DNA of 26,424 nt, taken from Podila epigama. Its lineage: Eukaryota > Mortierellomycota > Mortierellomycetes > Mortierellales > Mortierellaceae. Position numbers and translations under genes: made by a program. The stretch spans positions 1,245-27,668 of the forward strand of contig JAAAVE010000185.1 of NCBI GenBank assembly GCA_015679605.1, given 5' to 3'. Position 1 is the first letter of the stretch. Each line of letters starts with the position of its first letter. Positions 1 to 13,100 of this stretch are shown here, piece after piece. The notes beneath the pieces are model-generated. The model saw nothing but the letters and a program-made list of their open reading frames with translations. It ran no database searches and was not told the DNA's origin.

Positions 1-144
1 AAAAAAAAAAAAAAAAAAAAAAATATGGAGAGAGTGAGGAAAAAAGAGCCATCGAAAAATAGTGCTGCAACTCAACCATCTAACGTTTTCTTCTTTTATT
101 TTTATTTGTCCTACCCAACCAACCAACCCCTCAACTACTGAAAG
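1..144. other. A run at window start and pyrimidine-rich lead-in to ERG1
   Basis: The first 23 bases are all A, which may be a contig or scaffold edge. An ATG at 25 opens a 38-codon reading frame that stops at 139-141, just before the first ERG1 exon I can support. Its second half is pyrimidine-rich and reads like an intron 3' end rather than protein. The ERG1 start could lie in this stretch, through a weak GTTTTC donor at 85, or upstream of the window. I cannot decide which. Confidence 0.5.
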
Positions 145-2532
<2,388 letters not shown>

Positions 2533-3000
2533 AGAAACGAGTTTTATTTATTTTTTTATTTTTTATGCATTCATATTTGTTTCTTTCTTTCGTTCTTTCT
2601 TTCTTTCTCTCTACAAGTGTACAATAGAAAAGTGGTGTTAGTTAGTATTAATGTTTTTTTTTTTAAAGGAGAACAACTATTTCATTCGATTAATGTGTGT
2701 GTGTGATGTGGCCATGTTGGTGTGTGGAGTGGCGTGTGGTGCGTGAGTAGTGAGTAGTGAGATATGAGTAGTTTGTGTATGAGAAGAGCGTGTGTGCGTA
2801 GTTGCGGTATGCACGAATGAATGTTTTCAGGAGTGAGGGAGAAAAATAATATTTGTTTGTTTGAATGATGGCGGGATATGAAAAGTGGGTCAACCAAGGT
2901 TTGGGCGGAGTCGCTGTCAATCGGGACAATTCTTTCCCTTCACATGTTGCGATGCGATGTGTCTGTGTGATGTGTGTGATGTGTGTGTACCTGTTTGTGT

Positions 3001-3019
3001 TTGTCTGTCTGTTTGTCTA

Positions 3020-3054
<35 letters not shown>
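3001..3054. repeat. TCTG tetranucleotide microsatellite
   Basis: About twelve units of TGTC/TCTG with a few interruptions (TTTG, CTAT). A related TGTCTGTC tract recurs at about 3648-3670. Confidence 0.9.
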
Positions 3055-3390
3055 CTCGAACCTGTCTCTCGAACTAATCTATCAACCTATCTACATCGAC
3101 TTATCTACCTTTCGGTCTGTTCTTCATGCATTTGTTTTCATTCCATTGAACATATCTTGTGCATTTCAAGGGCACTTGCTGTTTAGCACGCGCCGACTGG
3201 ACTGGTTCACGCGTGACGCGAGTGCGAGTGCAAGTGCAAGTGAAATGAAGTGAGTGAGTGAGATGAGTGGTATGTTGGTAATGATACAAACAACAATGTG
3301 TGTGTGTGTACATGTAGAATAAACATTATTATCCAACACCGACATCATACACCCAACATCATACATCCGACACCAGACTCCAGACTCCAG

Positions 3391-3460
3391 ACACCATACA
3401 GACACCATACAGACACCATACAGACACCAGACAGACACCAGACAGACACCAGACAGACAC
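3391..3460. repeat. 11-bp minisatellite with two homogenised variants
   Basis: Six consecutive 11-bp units begin at 3391. Units 1-3 are ACACCATACAG and units 4-6 are ACACCAGACAG, followed by a decayed partial unit. The single T/G difference divides the array into two blocks. The flanks (3371-3390) carry degenerate CCAGACT copies. The units have no spacers and no dyad, so this is not a CRISPR array. Confidence 0.92.
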
Positions 3461-3630
3461 CCAGAACACCGACACGCCAAACTGAGCATATTCTTATTAT
3501 TATTCTTGACGATGGACAGTGGTAGTACCACTGCAAGGGTACGTCCCTTTTTTTCTTCATTGATCTTTCATCCCATCTCCATGACTCCACTCGAACCAGT
3601 CAACCCTACTGTAGCCTTTTTGGCTGTATC

Positions 3631-3706
3631 CGTGTCTGTTGTATCCGTGTCTGTCTGTCTGTCTGTCTGTGTGTGAAGGTGTGTGTATCTGTATCTGTAT
3701 CTGTAT
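3631..3706. repeat. GTATCYGTGTCTG / CTGTAT repeat tract
   Basis: Two copies of GTATCCGTGTCTGT, then a TGTC tetranucleotide run and four CTGTAT hexamers. It ends just before the T-rich promoter tract. Confidence 0.8.
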
Positions 3707-3770
3707 CAAAGACCGTCAATGTCAAGAGGACAGTAGTGGTACGTAGTGTGGATGACATGATCAGACTGAG

Positions 3771-3990
3771 CTTTTTTTTTTTTTTTTTTTTTGTATTTTC
3801 TCCGTTTCCACTGTCTCTTTTTGTCTCTCTGCAACACTTTGACTCGCTTTCTCCTTTTTTTTTTCTGGTTCAGCTTTTTGATCCCTTTTTTTTTCACACT
3901 TTTCTTTTTCTTTTCGTTTATCTTGCTTCTTTGTTCTTTTTGTCTTTACTTTTTTCTTTTTCTTTTTTTATTTTTCATTTTCATTCATTC
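3771..3990 (+). promoter_or_regulatory. Pyrimidine-rich tract upstream of the GPD gene
   Basis: A run of 21 Ts (3772-3792) is followed by about 200 bases that are almost entirely C and T on the + strand. CT-rich tracts upstream of the start codon are common in strongly expressed fungal genes and would suit a metabolic dehydrogenase. This is composition only; no defined factor site is claimed. Confidence 0.45.
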
Positions 3991-4189
3991 TCATTCATTC
4001 ATTCTCATTCTAATCATTCACTCAAGACACGACCAAGCACGACACTGACACACATACAGACACAGACACGACACGGCACGGCACGACACGGTCACAACAC
4101 GACACTATTCGGCATATATTAGACTCATTGCCTAAAAGAAGAAACTTACGACATTCAACGTCATTCTCACCATCCCTAATCCATTTCTA

Positions 4190-5598
4190 ATGTGGCAAAG
4201 AATCCCTTCAACAGTCGCCAAAGGTGCCTCCAGGCAGTCGTCTTTGCACTTTCGCCGCGCTGCATACGCGACAGTCGGAGCCACATCGGTGGCCTTGGCA
4301 AGCTACTATTACAACGAACACAAGAAACGTCAGGCTTTATTGGATGACTTTGAGTTGCCTCCTCACTCCTCCATGATCTACCTCGAGCCTCAACAGGCAT
4401 CGCGAGACCCTACACGGCCTCATGCCTTCTGGGCTCCTCCCTCGAGAGAAGATATGCTCTACATGTTGCAGCATGGACCTGGTACAGTCGTCTCAGCGAA
4501 GGCACAGGAAGCAAAAGCAGAAGCAGCAGCAGGACAAACATCAAAGGCCTCATCAACACCATCATCGTCATCATCAATAGCAACAACAACAACTACTACT
4601 ACAGCAACAGGAGGTTCATCATCACCAGTCTCGCCAGCTGACGATGATTCGGACGTGTTTGATCTGCTCATTATTGGCGGTGGAGCCACTGGTGCTGGAT
4701 GTGCCGTCGATGCCGCCACACGTGGACTCAAGGTCGCCATGGTCGAGCGCGACGACTTTTCATCAGGTAAGAAGAGAAACTGAATACTGAGAATGAGAAT
4801 GAGTGTGCGAGAGAGAGCGAGAGAGAGAGAAAAGCGAGAATGAATCTGAGATGGAGCGGCTGGGATGGACAGATAGCGGTGGGGGCTATTGGGAATGATA
4901 GAGGCTCATCGATGAGTAAGATTGTCTGTTTTTGGCAAGAATGAGTTAGAGTGCGAGTGAGCGCACATCAGAGTCAGCGTGTTAATGGATATGTCCTTGC
5001 GTTATTGAATGAAAAGTTGTTCGTTGCATGTGGGTGTAAGGCCGCCCACACGCTTTCCAGATCGATCTACACGTGGGACATGAAGGACAAGAAAAAAAAT
5101 GACATGACGAGCACACGGATCTATTTTTTATATTTGTCTTTTGGGTTGCCTTCCTCGCGTCATTCCATTTGCAACACATGCAGACACCGACAGTGGGAAG
5201 GATAGATTGAAGGAGAGAAAGAGAGAAAGAGAGAACAAACGCATGTCATTGTGTTTCTCCGTCATAATACTCTCAGTGGAGTGGACACTATTTTTTTCTT
5301 TGCTCTTATTCAACCTTGTACTCATGCATCTTTGTACTTTTTTTTTTTTTGTTTGTTTGTTCTTTCCATCCACCCCCCTCCTTATTCTCATAGGCACTTC
5401 GTCCCGTTCTACAAAGTTGGTCCATGGTGGAGTCCGTTATCTGGAAAAGGCTGTCCGCGAGTTGGATATTGAGCAATACAAGCTCGTCAAGGAAGCTTTG
5501 AACGAACGTGCCAACTTTCTCAAGATTGCCCCCTACCTCAGCTACCAGTTGCCTATCATGTTGCCCATCTACAAGTACGGATAACAACAATGCGAATG

Positions 5599-5636
<38 letters not shown>

Positions 5637-7546
5637 AAAAAAACTTTTTGGACAGAACAACGAATGTTCATTGACAAACTAGAACACAACAACAACAATA
5701 CCCAGTTGACTCATCCAAACTTCCTTTTCATATCGTTCATTTTAGGTGGTGGCAGGTTCCTTATTACTGGTTTGGATCAAAGGCGTATGATCTCCTGGCT
5801 GGACATCAGGGCATGGAGAGCAGCTACTTTTTGACCAAGGGCAAGGCCTTGGAGGCATTCCCCATGCTCAAGAACGAAAAGTTGGTCGGAGCCATGGTCT
5901 ATTACGATGGTCAGCACAACGACTCTCGTATGAACGTCGCCCTCGGTCTGACTGCTGTCCAGTATGGTGCTGTCATGGCTAACCATGTCGAGGTCGTCGA
6001 GCTCATCAAGGATGAGAACAAGCGCCTCTGCGGCGCTCGTGTCAAGGACACGTTGACTGGCAAAGAGTTCAAAGTCAAGGCCAAGGGCATCATCAACGCC
6101 ACTGGTCCCTTTACCGATGGTATTCGCCAGCTTGACGACCCCTCCATCCAGACTATCGTCTCGCCCTCTGCCGGAGTCCACATTATCCTGCCCAACTACT
6201 ACAGCCCCGGTCACATGGGTCTCCTGGATCCTGCTACCAGTGATGGTCGTGTCATCTTCTTTTTGCCTTGGCAAGGAAACACCATTGCCGGTACCACCGA
6301 CTCTGCGACCAAAGTCACCCCCAACCCCATGGCTACCGAGGATGAGATCAACTGGATTTTGGGCGAAGTCAAGAACTACTTGAACCCTGATGTCAAGGTG
6401 CGCCGAGGCGATGTCTTGGCCGCGTGGTCTGGCATCCGCCCCTTGGTGCGCGATCCTGCCGCCAAGAGCACTGAAGGATTGGTGCGCAACCACATGATCA
6501 ATGTCAGCCAGAGCGGCCTTCTCACGATTGCAGGAGGCAAGTGGACGACGTACCGTGCCATGGCTGCCGAAACCATTGACGAGGCCATCAAGGAGTTTGG
6601 CTTGAAGCCCAGCCGTGAGTGTTCAACTGAGCGTGTCAAGCTCATTGGATCGCACGGTTATAGCAAGACCATGTTTATCCGTCTTATCCAGCAGTTTGGT
6701 CTCGAGACTGAGATTGCTCAACACTTGGCCAACAGCTACGGTGACCGTGCCTGGGCTGTGGCCTCTCTTGCCCACTCGACCGGCAAGCGCTGGCCCGTCT
6801 TTGGCCGACGCATCTCTGCTCAGTACCCATACATTGAGGCTGAGGTTCGTTATGCTGTCCGCCGCGAGTATGCCTGCACTGCAGTGGATGTGTTGGCCCG
6901 TCGTATCCGTCTTGCGTTCTTGAATGTGCACGCTGCGTTGGATGCCCTCCCTCGCGTGGTCGAGATCATGGCTGAGGAGTTGAACTGGGACCAGGCGCGT
7001 CAGCAAAAGGAGACGGAGGAGGCCAAGGCGTTCTTGACGACGATGGGTCTGCCTGTACAGCCCATTGCATACCCTACAGGTGTTCAAGATGCTATCGCCA
7101 GTGCGGCGGTGACTGCAGTGGTGGGCGAGAACAAGCAGGAGAAGAAGGGATTTTGGGGCCGTATGGCGACAAAGTCATCGAGTGTTTCCGATTCGTTCTA
7201 CTCGCGTGCTCAGTTCAACCCTGAAGAGTTGGCCGAGTTCCACAAGGTCTTTGGTGCTCTTGACTATGATGGTGATGGCCACATCAACGGCAAGGATTTG
7301 GAGGAGGTGTTGAGTCACTTGGATATGGAGGTCGATCCAAGTGTCCTCAAGAACATTATTGACGAAGTGGATCTGGACAAGAGCGGCAGTGTAGAGTTTA
7401 ACGAGTTCTTGGAGGTGATGGGTGGACTTAAGGAGCACGCCACCCGTACAGGCTTTTCCAATATTATCGAGCAAGTCGGTGAGAAGCGTCAAGTCGACTA
7501 TGGTATCAAGGCCAAGACGACTGACCGCAGCGGCGGTGGAGCCTAG
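4190..7546 (+). CDS. GUT2: FAD-dependent glycerol-3-phosphate dehydrogenase, mitochondrial, with EF-hands
   Basis: This enzyme oxidises glycerol-3-phosphate to dihydroxyacetone phosphate on the outer face of the mitochondrial inner membrane and passes electrons to ubiquinone. Exons 4190-4766, 5394-5574 and 5746-7546 give 852 aa. The N-terminus is basic and rich in Ser and Ala, then hydrophobic, as expected for mitochondrial import. A Ser/Thr/Ala-rich linker (about residues 105-150) precedes the FAD motif GGGATGAG (163-170). Family signatures include [49 protein letters not shown] and GGKWTTYR. Two canonical EF-hand loops follow, at 759-770 ([12 protein letters not shown]) and 795-806 ([12 protein letters not shown]). 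The domain order and the TDRSGGG-like end resemble animal GPD2. The second donor is taken at 5575 (GTACGG) because it restores the conserved [10 protein letters not shown]; reading on would hit a stop at once. Confidence 0.95.
4767..5393 (+). other. Long first intron of the GPD gene
   Basis: 627-bp intron with donor GTAAGA and acceptor TCATAG. It holds purine-rich GA runs (4808-4830, 5205-5235) and a T run before the acceptor. It is much longer than most other introns here (roughly 60-170 bp). I see no coding or RNA gene inside it. Confidence 0.85.
5602..5633. repeat. GA dinucleotide microsatellite in GPD intron 2
   Basis: About sixteen GA units, inside the 5575-5745 intron. Confidence 0.9.
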
Positions 7547-8055
7547 ATTACTGGTTCAGTCTTGTTTTTAGTTGTTTATCCTTGAATGTTTTTTTAATTT
7601 TTCATCTTTCTTTCACAAAACATGATGAGCTGCTCTATCGTTTATGCAGTTCTATTGTAAGGTGTGGTGTGTGGAAAGCGGCACCAGCATCAAGTGAGCT
7701 TGGACCATGGAGCATTTAGCTTGTTGAAAAAAAAAATTAAGGAGATGCGTTTCAGGGATAGGATTCAGGGTGAAGGCAGGGTATTCTTATGCCACTCTTT
7801 GTTGTTGTCACCGTCGTCGTCGTTGTTGTTGCTGTTGCTGCTGTTGTTGTTGTTGTTGTTGTTGTTGTTGCCCTTGTTGCTGTCCTCACGATAGTCGATG
7901 GAGTATTTTTTTGCATAAATACCTTCTATTCACCCCCCCACCGAGATTTGCACCCCATTCACTTGTACATCTCCCTTGACATTTCTACACAAGACTCCAA
8001 AATCCGCACACAAAACTTGTACACAAGACTCGCACTCGAGATCCAACTTCACATT
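7547..8055. other. Intergenic region downstream of the GPD gene
   Basis: It holds the GPD 3' UTR (T-rich, no perfect AATAAA seen), a purine-rich stretch, the GTT triplet repeat and, near 7911-7919, an AT-rich GCATAAATA that could be a TATA element for the next small reading frame. No protein-like frame is visible apart from triplet-repeat artefacts (poly-Val, poly-Cys or poly-Leu depending on frame). Confidence 0.6.
7801..7882. repeat. GTT/GTC/GCT trinucleotide repeat
   Basis: An imperfect triplet array of about 27 units: GTC then GTT with a few GCT. It lies outside any supported exon. Confidence 0.9.
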
Positions 8056-8223
8056 ATGAACCTCTACCATACAATCCTTTCTATGCTCGCCGTTTCCTTG
8101 CTTGTCAGTGGCGTGACAACTGCACCCGTCGAAGTAGGACACTTGCCTTCAACACTAGACCTAGGAGGTTTTTCCTTGAGCCCAAGACACGACAACCAAG
8201 GTGGAGCTAAAAGCAGTGTATGA
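8056..8223 (+). CDS. Possible small secreted peptide, 55 aa, model uncertain
   Basis: I do not recognise a family. The frame begins MNLYHTILSMLAVSLLVSGV, with a hydrophobic core and a plausible signal peptidase site after TTA near residue 22. The short mature part is rich in Gly, Ser and His. An AT-rich GCATAAATA lies about 140 bp upstream. The 3' end is doubtful. A CT-rich stretch ending in CTTTAG at 8336 looks like an intron acceptor, so the true product may be spliced to an exon running to about 8400. In the +1 frame, about twenty hydrophilic codons follow 8201, hinting at a continuation or at a frame error. Treat this as a candidate only. Confidence 0.35.
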   Translation: MNLYHTILSMLAVSLLVSGVTTAPVEVGHLPSTLDLGGFSLSPRHDNQGGAKSSV

Positions 8224-8806
8224 TGATGACCACAATTCCCAGTCCAGTCGCCATTCGGATTACCAAGCCATCAAGTCCTTTTTTTTTCTTTCTCTCTCTC
8301 GCTCGCTCTCTCTTTCGGACCAAGATATTCCTTTAGCCTACCGTAAACATCAATTGAGCAAAAAAAAATTGTTGCTTTGTTTTCCTGCGGGAAAAGCTTA
8401 ATCTTTTGGCTGTCATTGAAAATCAAATCAAATAATAAATAACAAGTCTGCGTCCGGCGCTTTGCTGACGAATTTTACTTTGAGCAAAAAGCCAAAAACT
8501 TGGTGGCTGTGGCTTGTATGTTTAACATTGCTCTTTTTTCCCCCGCCCGACGCGCAAAATAACAGTTCAATCCGCAGTTTATTGCGGATTGTGGGGACAA
8601 GGGGACCAGGACGTGAAGAATTTGCATTACAAAACAAGTGCGGCGCGTTTTTTTTTTTTTTGGACATCACACTGGGGGAGACCGTGGGAGCACGTTTTTT
8701 GTTGGTAAAATACGCGCTAATCAAAGGATTATAAATACTCTGAGGTTTTTCTTCTTCATCGTTACTCAACTCCGCCCCAAAACAACTCTAGAAACAAAAA
8801 AAAAAA
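8224..8806. other. Promoter and 5' region of the GST gene
   Basis: No supported coding sequence, unless the peptide at 8056 is spliced into 8337-8400. The region has a CT-rich tract (8276-8318), a single TGACG (8466-8470), a short dyad around TCCGCAGTTTATTGCGGA (8570-8587) and a TATA-like TTATAAATA at 8729-8737, about 70 bp before the GST start. Confidence 0.55.
8729..8737 (+). promoter_or_regulatory. TATA-like element of the GST gene
   Basis: TTATAAATA lies 70 bp upstream of the ATG at 8807, followed by CT-rich and then A-rich leader sequence. Position and sequence suit a TATA box of an inducible gene. No experimental basis. Confidence 0.5.
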
Positions 8807-9738
8807 ATGACTGTCAAGCTCGATTACCCTTCCTTCATCGCCGACGACGCCTCGACTGAACAACAAGCACAAATCCTCAATGGACCAGCAACGTTTGAAG
8901 TCTCATATTTCAACTTCACTTGCATTGGTGCCACCCCTCGTTACTTGCTCGAATATGGTGGTGTTGAGTGGACCGATAACCAATTGGACGTGAACAACTT
9001 TGAAGATGAACAGGCCGCTACCTTGCCTTTTGGTGTCTTGCCTATCCTCAAAGTCAAGCCCTTGAACGGTGAAGGCGAGGTAAAATTTAATGTCTTTTTC
9101 TTTTTTTTGCAGTAGAAGAACATGTTCACGTTAGAAGAAAAAAAAAACACAGACATTCGATCTTTCCAGCTAACATTTTTTTTACGTGCCATGTTTGCAC
9201 CATAAACCTGTAGGCCACCATTGCCGAGTCCTGGGTCATTGACACATACCTTGCCAAGCGATTCAACCTCTTGGGCAAGAACGAATACGAGGAACAGACA
9301 ATCAAGGCTTTCTACTCACACATCCATTACCTCCGTGAACGCAGTCTCATGAAAATGTCCTGGACATTTCCAGACAAGCGAAAGCAAGCCTTCGAGACCT
9401 TCACAGAGAAGCAATTGCCTTGGTGGATCTCTGTCACTGAAACCCATTTGAAAAAGAACCATGGTGGCAACGGACATTTCTTTGGTGAATCCTTGACTTT
9501 GGCTGATATTCATCTCCTCAGTGCGTTGGATCATTTCTCAGAATTGCCAAGAGGTGAAGAAATCATTGCAAAGTTCAATGCTTCCCCTTTATTGTGGAAG
9601 GTCAAGGAAACTGCGCAAGCCGATCCTCGTATCGCTGCTTGGCGCAACTCGGAGGCTTTCAGGGCTTTGCAAGAAGGTGGTCAATCTTTTTACACTTGTA
9701 CCGCTGCTCCCGCAGAACCTGTAGAGTCCTCTGCCTAA
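8807..9738 (+). CDS. Glutathione S-transferase (sigma/alpha-like), 265 aa
   Basis: Soluble GSTs join glutathione to electrophiles in detoxification, and some act as peroxidases or prostaglandin-type isomerases. Exons 8807-9079 and 9214-9738 join in phase 0. The N-terminal thioredoxin-like domain shows VSYFNF (Tyr34 is the likely glutathione-activating Tyr), a cis-Pro context FGVLPILKV, and the glutathione-binding AESWVIDTYLA directly after the intron. The all-helical C-terminal domain contains FFGESLTLADIHLLSALDHF, the usual N-capping motif region. About 28 residues before the first strand and a short C-terminal tail make it slightly longer than the typical 200-230 aa. The start codon follows a run of A. 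The class is inferred from the Tyr position and could be another Tyr-type class. Confidence 0.88.
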
Positions 9739-10133
9739 TTCATTTATTTTGATATTTTTTTTTTCTTTTCTTCCCTGCAATATATAAACATTTTGAAAAT
9801 CCAATTATTTTGTTGTTTGAAGTTAGCTCTCTCGAGTACAAATGATTGTTCCTGAATTAATGCGGTTCTGTGGTTTTCAGGATCCTGTTCGCACTCGACA
9901 CCCTGGTACCCATTGAGTCTGTGGGACATCAAGACCAAAGGCAAAAAAAAAAAAAATCAACTTTTCTCACAGACAATTATCTGGATATTCCCAAGGCACA
10001 CCTCCTCATTGAACTTTCTAGTACAAGTACCCCAAGTTTAATGGTCCTCTCTTCTATTTTTTTTTAAACAAGACACAGACAGCCACACGCGCAATTCTAA
10101 ATTCTATAGGTTATAGCAAACGCGCTTGACCTT
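9739..10133. other. Convergent 3' region between the GST and the large ATPase gene
   Basis: This 395-bp stretch separates two genes that end towards each other. It is AT-rich, with TTTT runs and ATATATAAACATT after the GST stop. Both 3' UTRs probably lie here. No gene is seen. Confidence 0.6.
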
Positions 10134-13100
10134 CTAATTCGGGACAGGTGTATCCATTAGATTTCGTGGGGTGTTGGGACTAGGATTTGCCGACGATGAT
10201 GACTCTGTGGTAGCCCCGTCTGCAGGAAGAGCTGAAGTGGGCGTCTTTTTGGCTGCCATGGCTACCATCAACGCTGGCAGATACTGCTCGCAGAACGATG
10301 AAAAGTAGAACTAAAAGAGACAATATATATTCAAATATTTTAGTAAACAGCAAAACAACATCAGCATCAACCTCAACATCGATGGCAAAAGAAAAGGAAG
10401 GGTACAAAAAAAACCATCTTAGAAATGTTACCTCATGCTTGCTGTTGTGGTCGCCTACAAAGTTGTGCGCAAGCTCGTGGGCCATAGTAAAGAACCAATA
10501 GATCATGGCTTCATCGCGCGCACTGATTGTTCGCCCTTGGACCACTTTCTTGCCATTGCCTGATCCTTCATCATGGCCCAAAGCAACATAGTACCGCCAA
10601 TTGAAAAACAAGGCCCCTCCTCGGTTGAACGCAATCGTTGACCCTTCAGGATCATAGTAGACATGCATTGTCTCTGGCACAAGATCAAATACGTCCTGCG
10701 CAAGCACCATCAACAGTCTCACAAACCGCGCCAGAGACTTCAAGTTCTCCTTTGTCATTATCTCATCCGCATCACAGTTCTTGTCCAGATAGAACTCAAG
10801 CTCGCCAGCATGGCCCGCAAAGTTGAGTTGGTGTCCTGGTTTGACATCACAGTACGAGCTCGTGAGCACTTCCGAGACTGTGGACGTTGTTGGCTCACTA
10901 CGGATATCGTCACGCCCATTCGATCGGCAATTGGACACGGCCGCCTTGAGTGACTGTTGCAAGTTTTGCTGGTAGTCTGGTGCAAATGCCTTCACTACCG
11001 AGTTGGGCGGTGGAGGTGCAGGTGACGATGGCCCAGAGGTTGGTTTGGTACTCACTGGACTGCCAGACGTGGACTTTTCAATGCCTGAAACTTCGTCTGA
11101 TGGCTTGCCAATGACTGCCTCACGACCCCAAGTCCTAAGACGGTTAAAGAACGAACCTCCTCCTTTTCCAACACTGCTGCTATTGCTAGGAGACGTTTGA
11201 CTCAACGTCGAAACAGGTGGTGTTGGTGGAGGCGCCGTCGAGATGGTGGACACTTTAGAATCCGCTACAGGGAACGAACCAGGCAAAGGCGGGGAAGCAG
11301 CTGGGTCCTGGGCATTCGGTTTTGCAATACGAGGATAGCCAGAGTCAAGAAGCTTCATAGTGACCCGTTGAACATGATCTTGTGTCTCTTTCGATATAGC
11401 ATCCATCAAGAACCCAGGGTCACAATCTGGGAAAACTTCCTTCAGCTGTGCCAAGTAGTCTGCTGCCTGCTTAGGTCCCAATTTCGCACTGGCAGCTGCT
11501 TGTGCAGCCGCTGCTGCATTTGCCTTGGCTGCTGCCTCAATTCTCGCCACCTCGGCCTTTTTCGCGTTCAAAATACGATCTACTTGGAATCCCTATATAT
11601 CAAGATTAGGCACAATACAAAACAATTTGTCAGCGATCGAGCAGTTCAGGTCACAGGTATTACACACAGGTAATAATGACAACCTAATGCAAAAAATTGC
11701 ATTACCTTGCGCTTCAAGCTGACAAGACTAGACGAGAGAAGACTCGCCCACCAAATCGAATCATTCAATTTCTTCTTCTTGAGAAGCAACTTGGCCAGAG
11801 CATCCGCAATATCGAAATAATCCATATCGCCTTTGGGCGTCACCAGCAAGTAGTACGACCGCGATTGATCCTGAACAACACAAGCGGTTGTTGATTCCGT
11901 ATGAGTGGCTCCTGTAGGCAAGAATTCTCGTCGTAGCTGGATCTCGGGCACTTGCCGGACCTTGAGCTTGGTCGTCAACCAGTCCAGTGTAAAGTTCAGA
12001 CGACTAGCCGAATGGTCGCTCAGCAATAGCGGTGCACGTTCAATGATCAATTCCTGCAAGTTCTCAGAACGACGCGTGGTAGCGAGTGCACCTTGTGGCC
12101 GGTTGGTTTCCTTAACTTGCCTTGAAATCCACGTACTGCCAAGGCTTTCATACAAGGCTTCCAAATGACTTTCAATAGGCGCGCTCAAGGGCGTAAAGAT
12201 TTGTTGGAGGACAGTGTCGTCAATGAGATAAATTTCGCTTGCTCGTGCAAGCTTATACTGAACCACAACCTGCCCAGGAATGACAGACGAGTCCTCACCG
12301 TCCACACCCTTGCCATCCGGCTGGTCCTCTGCGTCCTGATTAATCCTCTTCTCACCAAGCAAGAACGGAGACTTTATCATTTCATTGACAAGCGCCTTTT
12401 GTGTCCGGATGACATGCATGTGAGATGCAATCTGACGAAGGATCGATTTATAATTCTCAACGCCACCATTCCGGTTCAAAAAGTCCTGTGGTGCGCGAAC
12501 AACGAGCTGAGTCAGCTCCACAGGCGTGGGTTCCTCCTTAACACCACACGACTTTAAAAACAGATTCGCTGTCTTGCCAAAGTCAACTGTGGTCAAGAGA
12601 TCAGGATGAAAGGCCGAGTCCTTCTTGTCGAAATAACAGCTCTGAGGGTCAACATACTTTTCACCGGAATCATCCAGAGGGATAAAGGCCAGTGTACGTA
12701 GAGTGGTCCAATGGTGGTGTCCAAAGTCACCTTGGAATCGACCCAGAAACTCAAAGACCTCACGCGCCTTTGCCTTTGTCGTAGGTCGGTTCTTTGCGAG
12801 ACGTTCAAGCAGTTTGGCTGGCAAAGGGCTCTCTCTACGAATGTCGAGTTGGAACTGTATGATGAGTAAAGGTGGTAATAGGCGACAGTATCCTACATCG
12901 ATTTTAAACAAAAATGAAAAACGGAATTGATGAAAATGACGGCGTACCTGATACCAAGCATGACTGCATACTGCCTCAAATCCTCTCGCAGTACTGGGAA
13001 GTCCATCACACTGCAGGCTGGATTATAATAACACCCTTCGGGCGTTTCCAGAACATTAGGGTCCGTGGTCGGCAAGAAGGCAACCTTCACCTTGGAAGGG

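Larger units (their letters stand above)
2533..4189. other. Intergenic region, repeat-rich, no gene seen
   Basis: No reading frame here resembles a protein family; the longer ones are translations of simple repeats. In order it holds TTTC runs after the ERG1 stop, a GTGT/GAGTAGT-rich stretch (2690-2800), a TCTG tetranucleotide tract, an 11-bp minisatellite, GTATCYGT-type repeats and a T-rich strand-biased tract leading into the next gene. The last about 400 bp presumably act as promoter and 5' UTR of the glycerol-3-phosphate dehydrogenase gene. I see no tRNA-like structure. Confidence 0.7.

Noticed and set aside
3391-3460. CRISPR-like array
   Set aside because: The 11-bp units are directly adjacent without spacers, and the genome is eukaryotic.
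7770-7979. Poly-Cys, poly-Val and poly-Leu frames
   Set aside because: All three frames of a GTT triplet repeat are open. None extends into convincing coding sequence.
10448-10480. Firm call of a metzincin protease domain
   Set aside because: The Gly is one position off the HEXXHXXGXXH pattern and I see no clear Met-turn, so only a motif-level observation is reported.
10180-11571. Separate 463-aa protein on the minus strand
   Set aside because: It is exon 9 of the large ATPase read through its donor at 10432 into the intron and then the wrong frame. The upstream acceptor at 11592 joins in phase to the previous exon.
12951-12954. Donor at ATCAG|GTACGC for the exon ending near 12950
   Set aside because: That donor gives the wrong phase with the acceptor at 12893. 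GTATCA, five bases earlier in the transcript, restores the frame MLGYCRLLPPLL.
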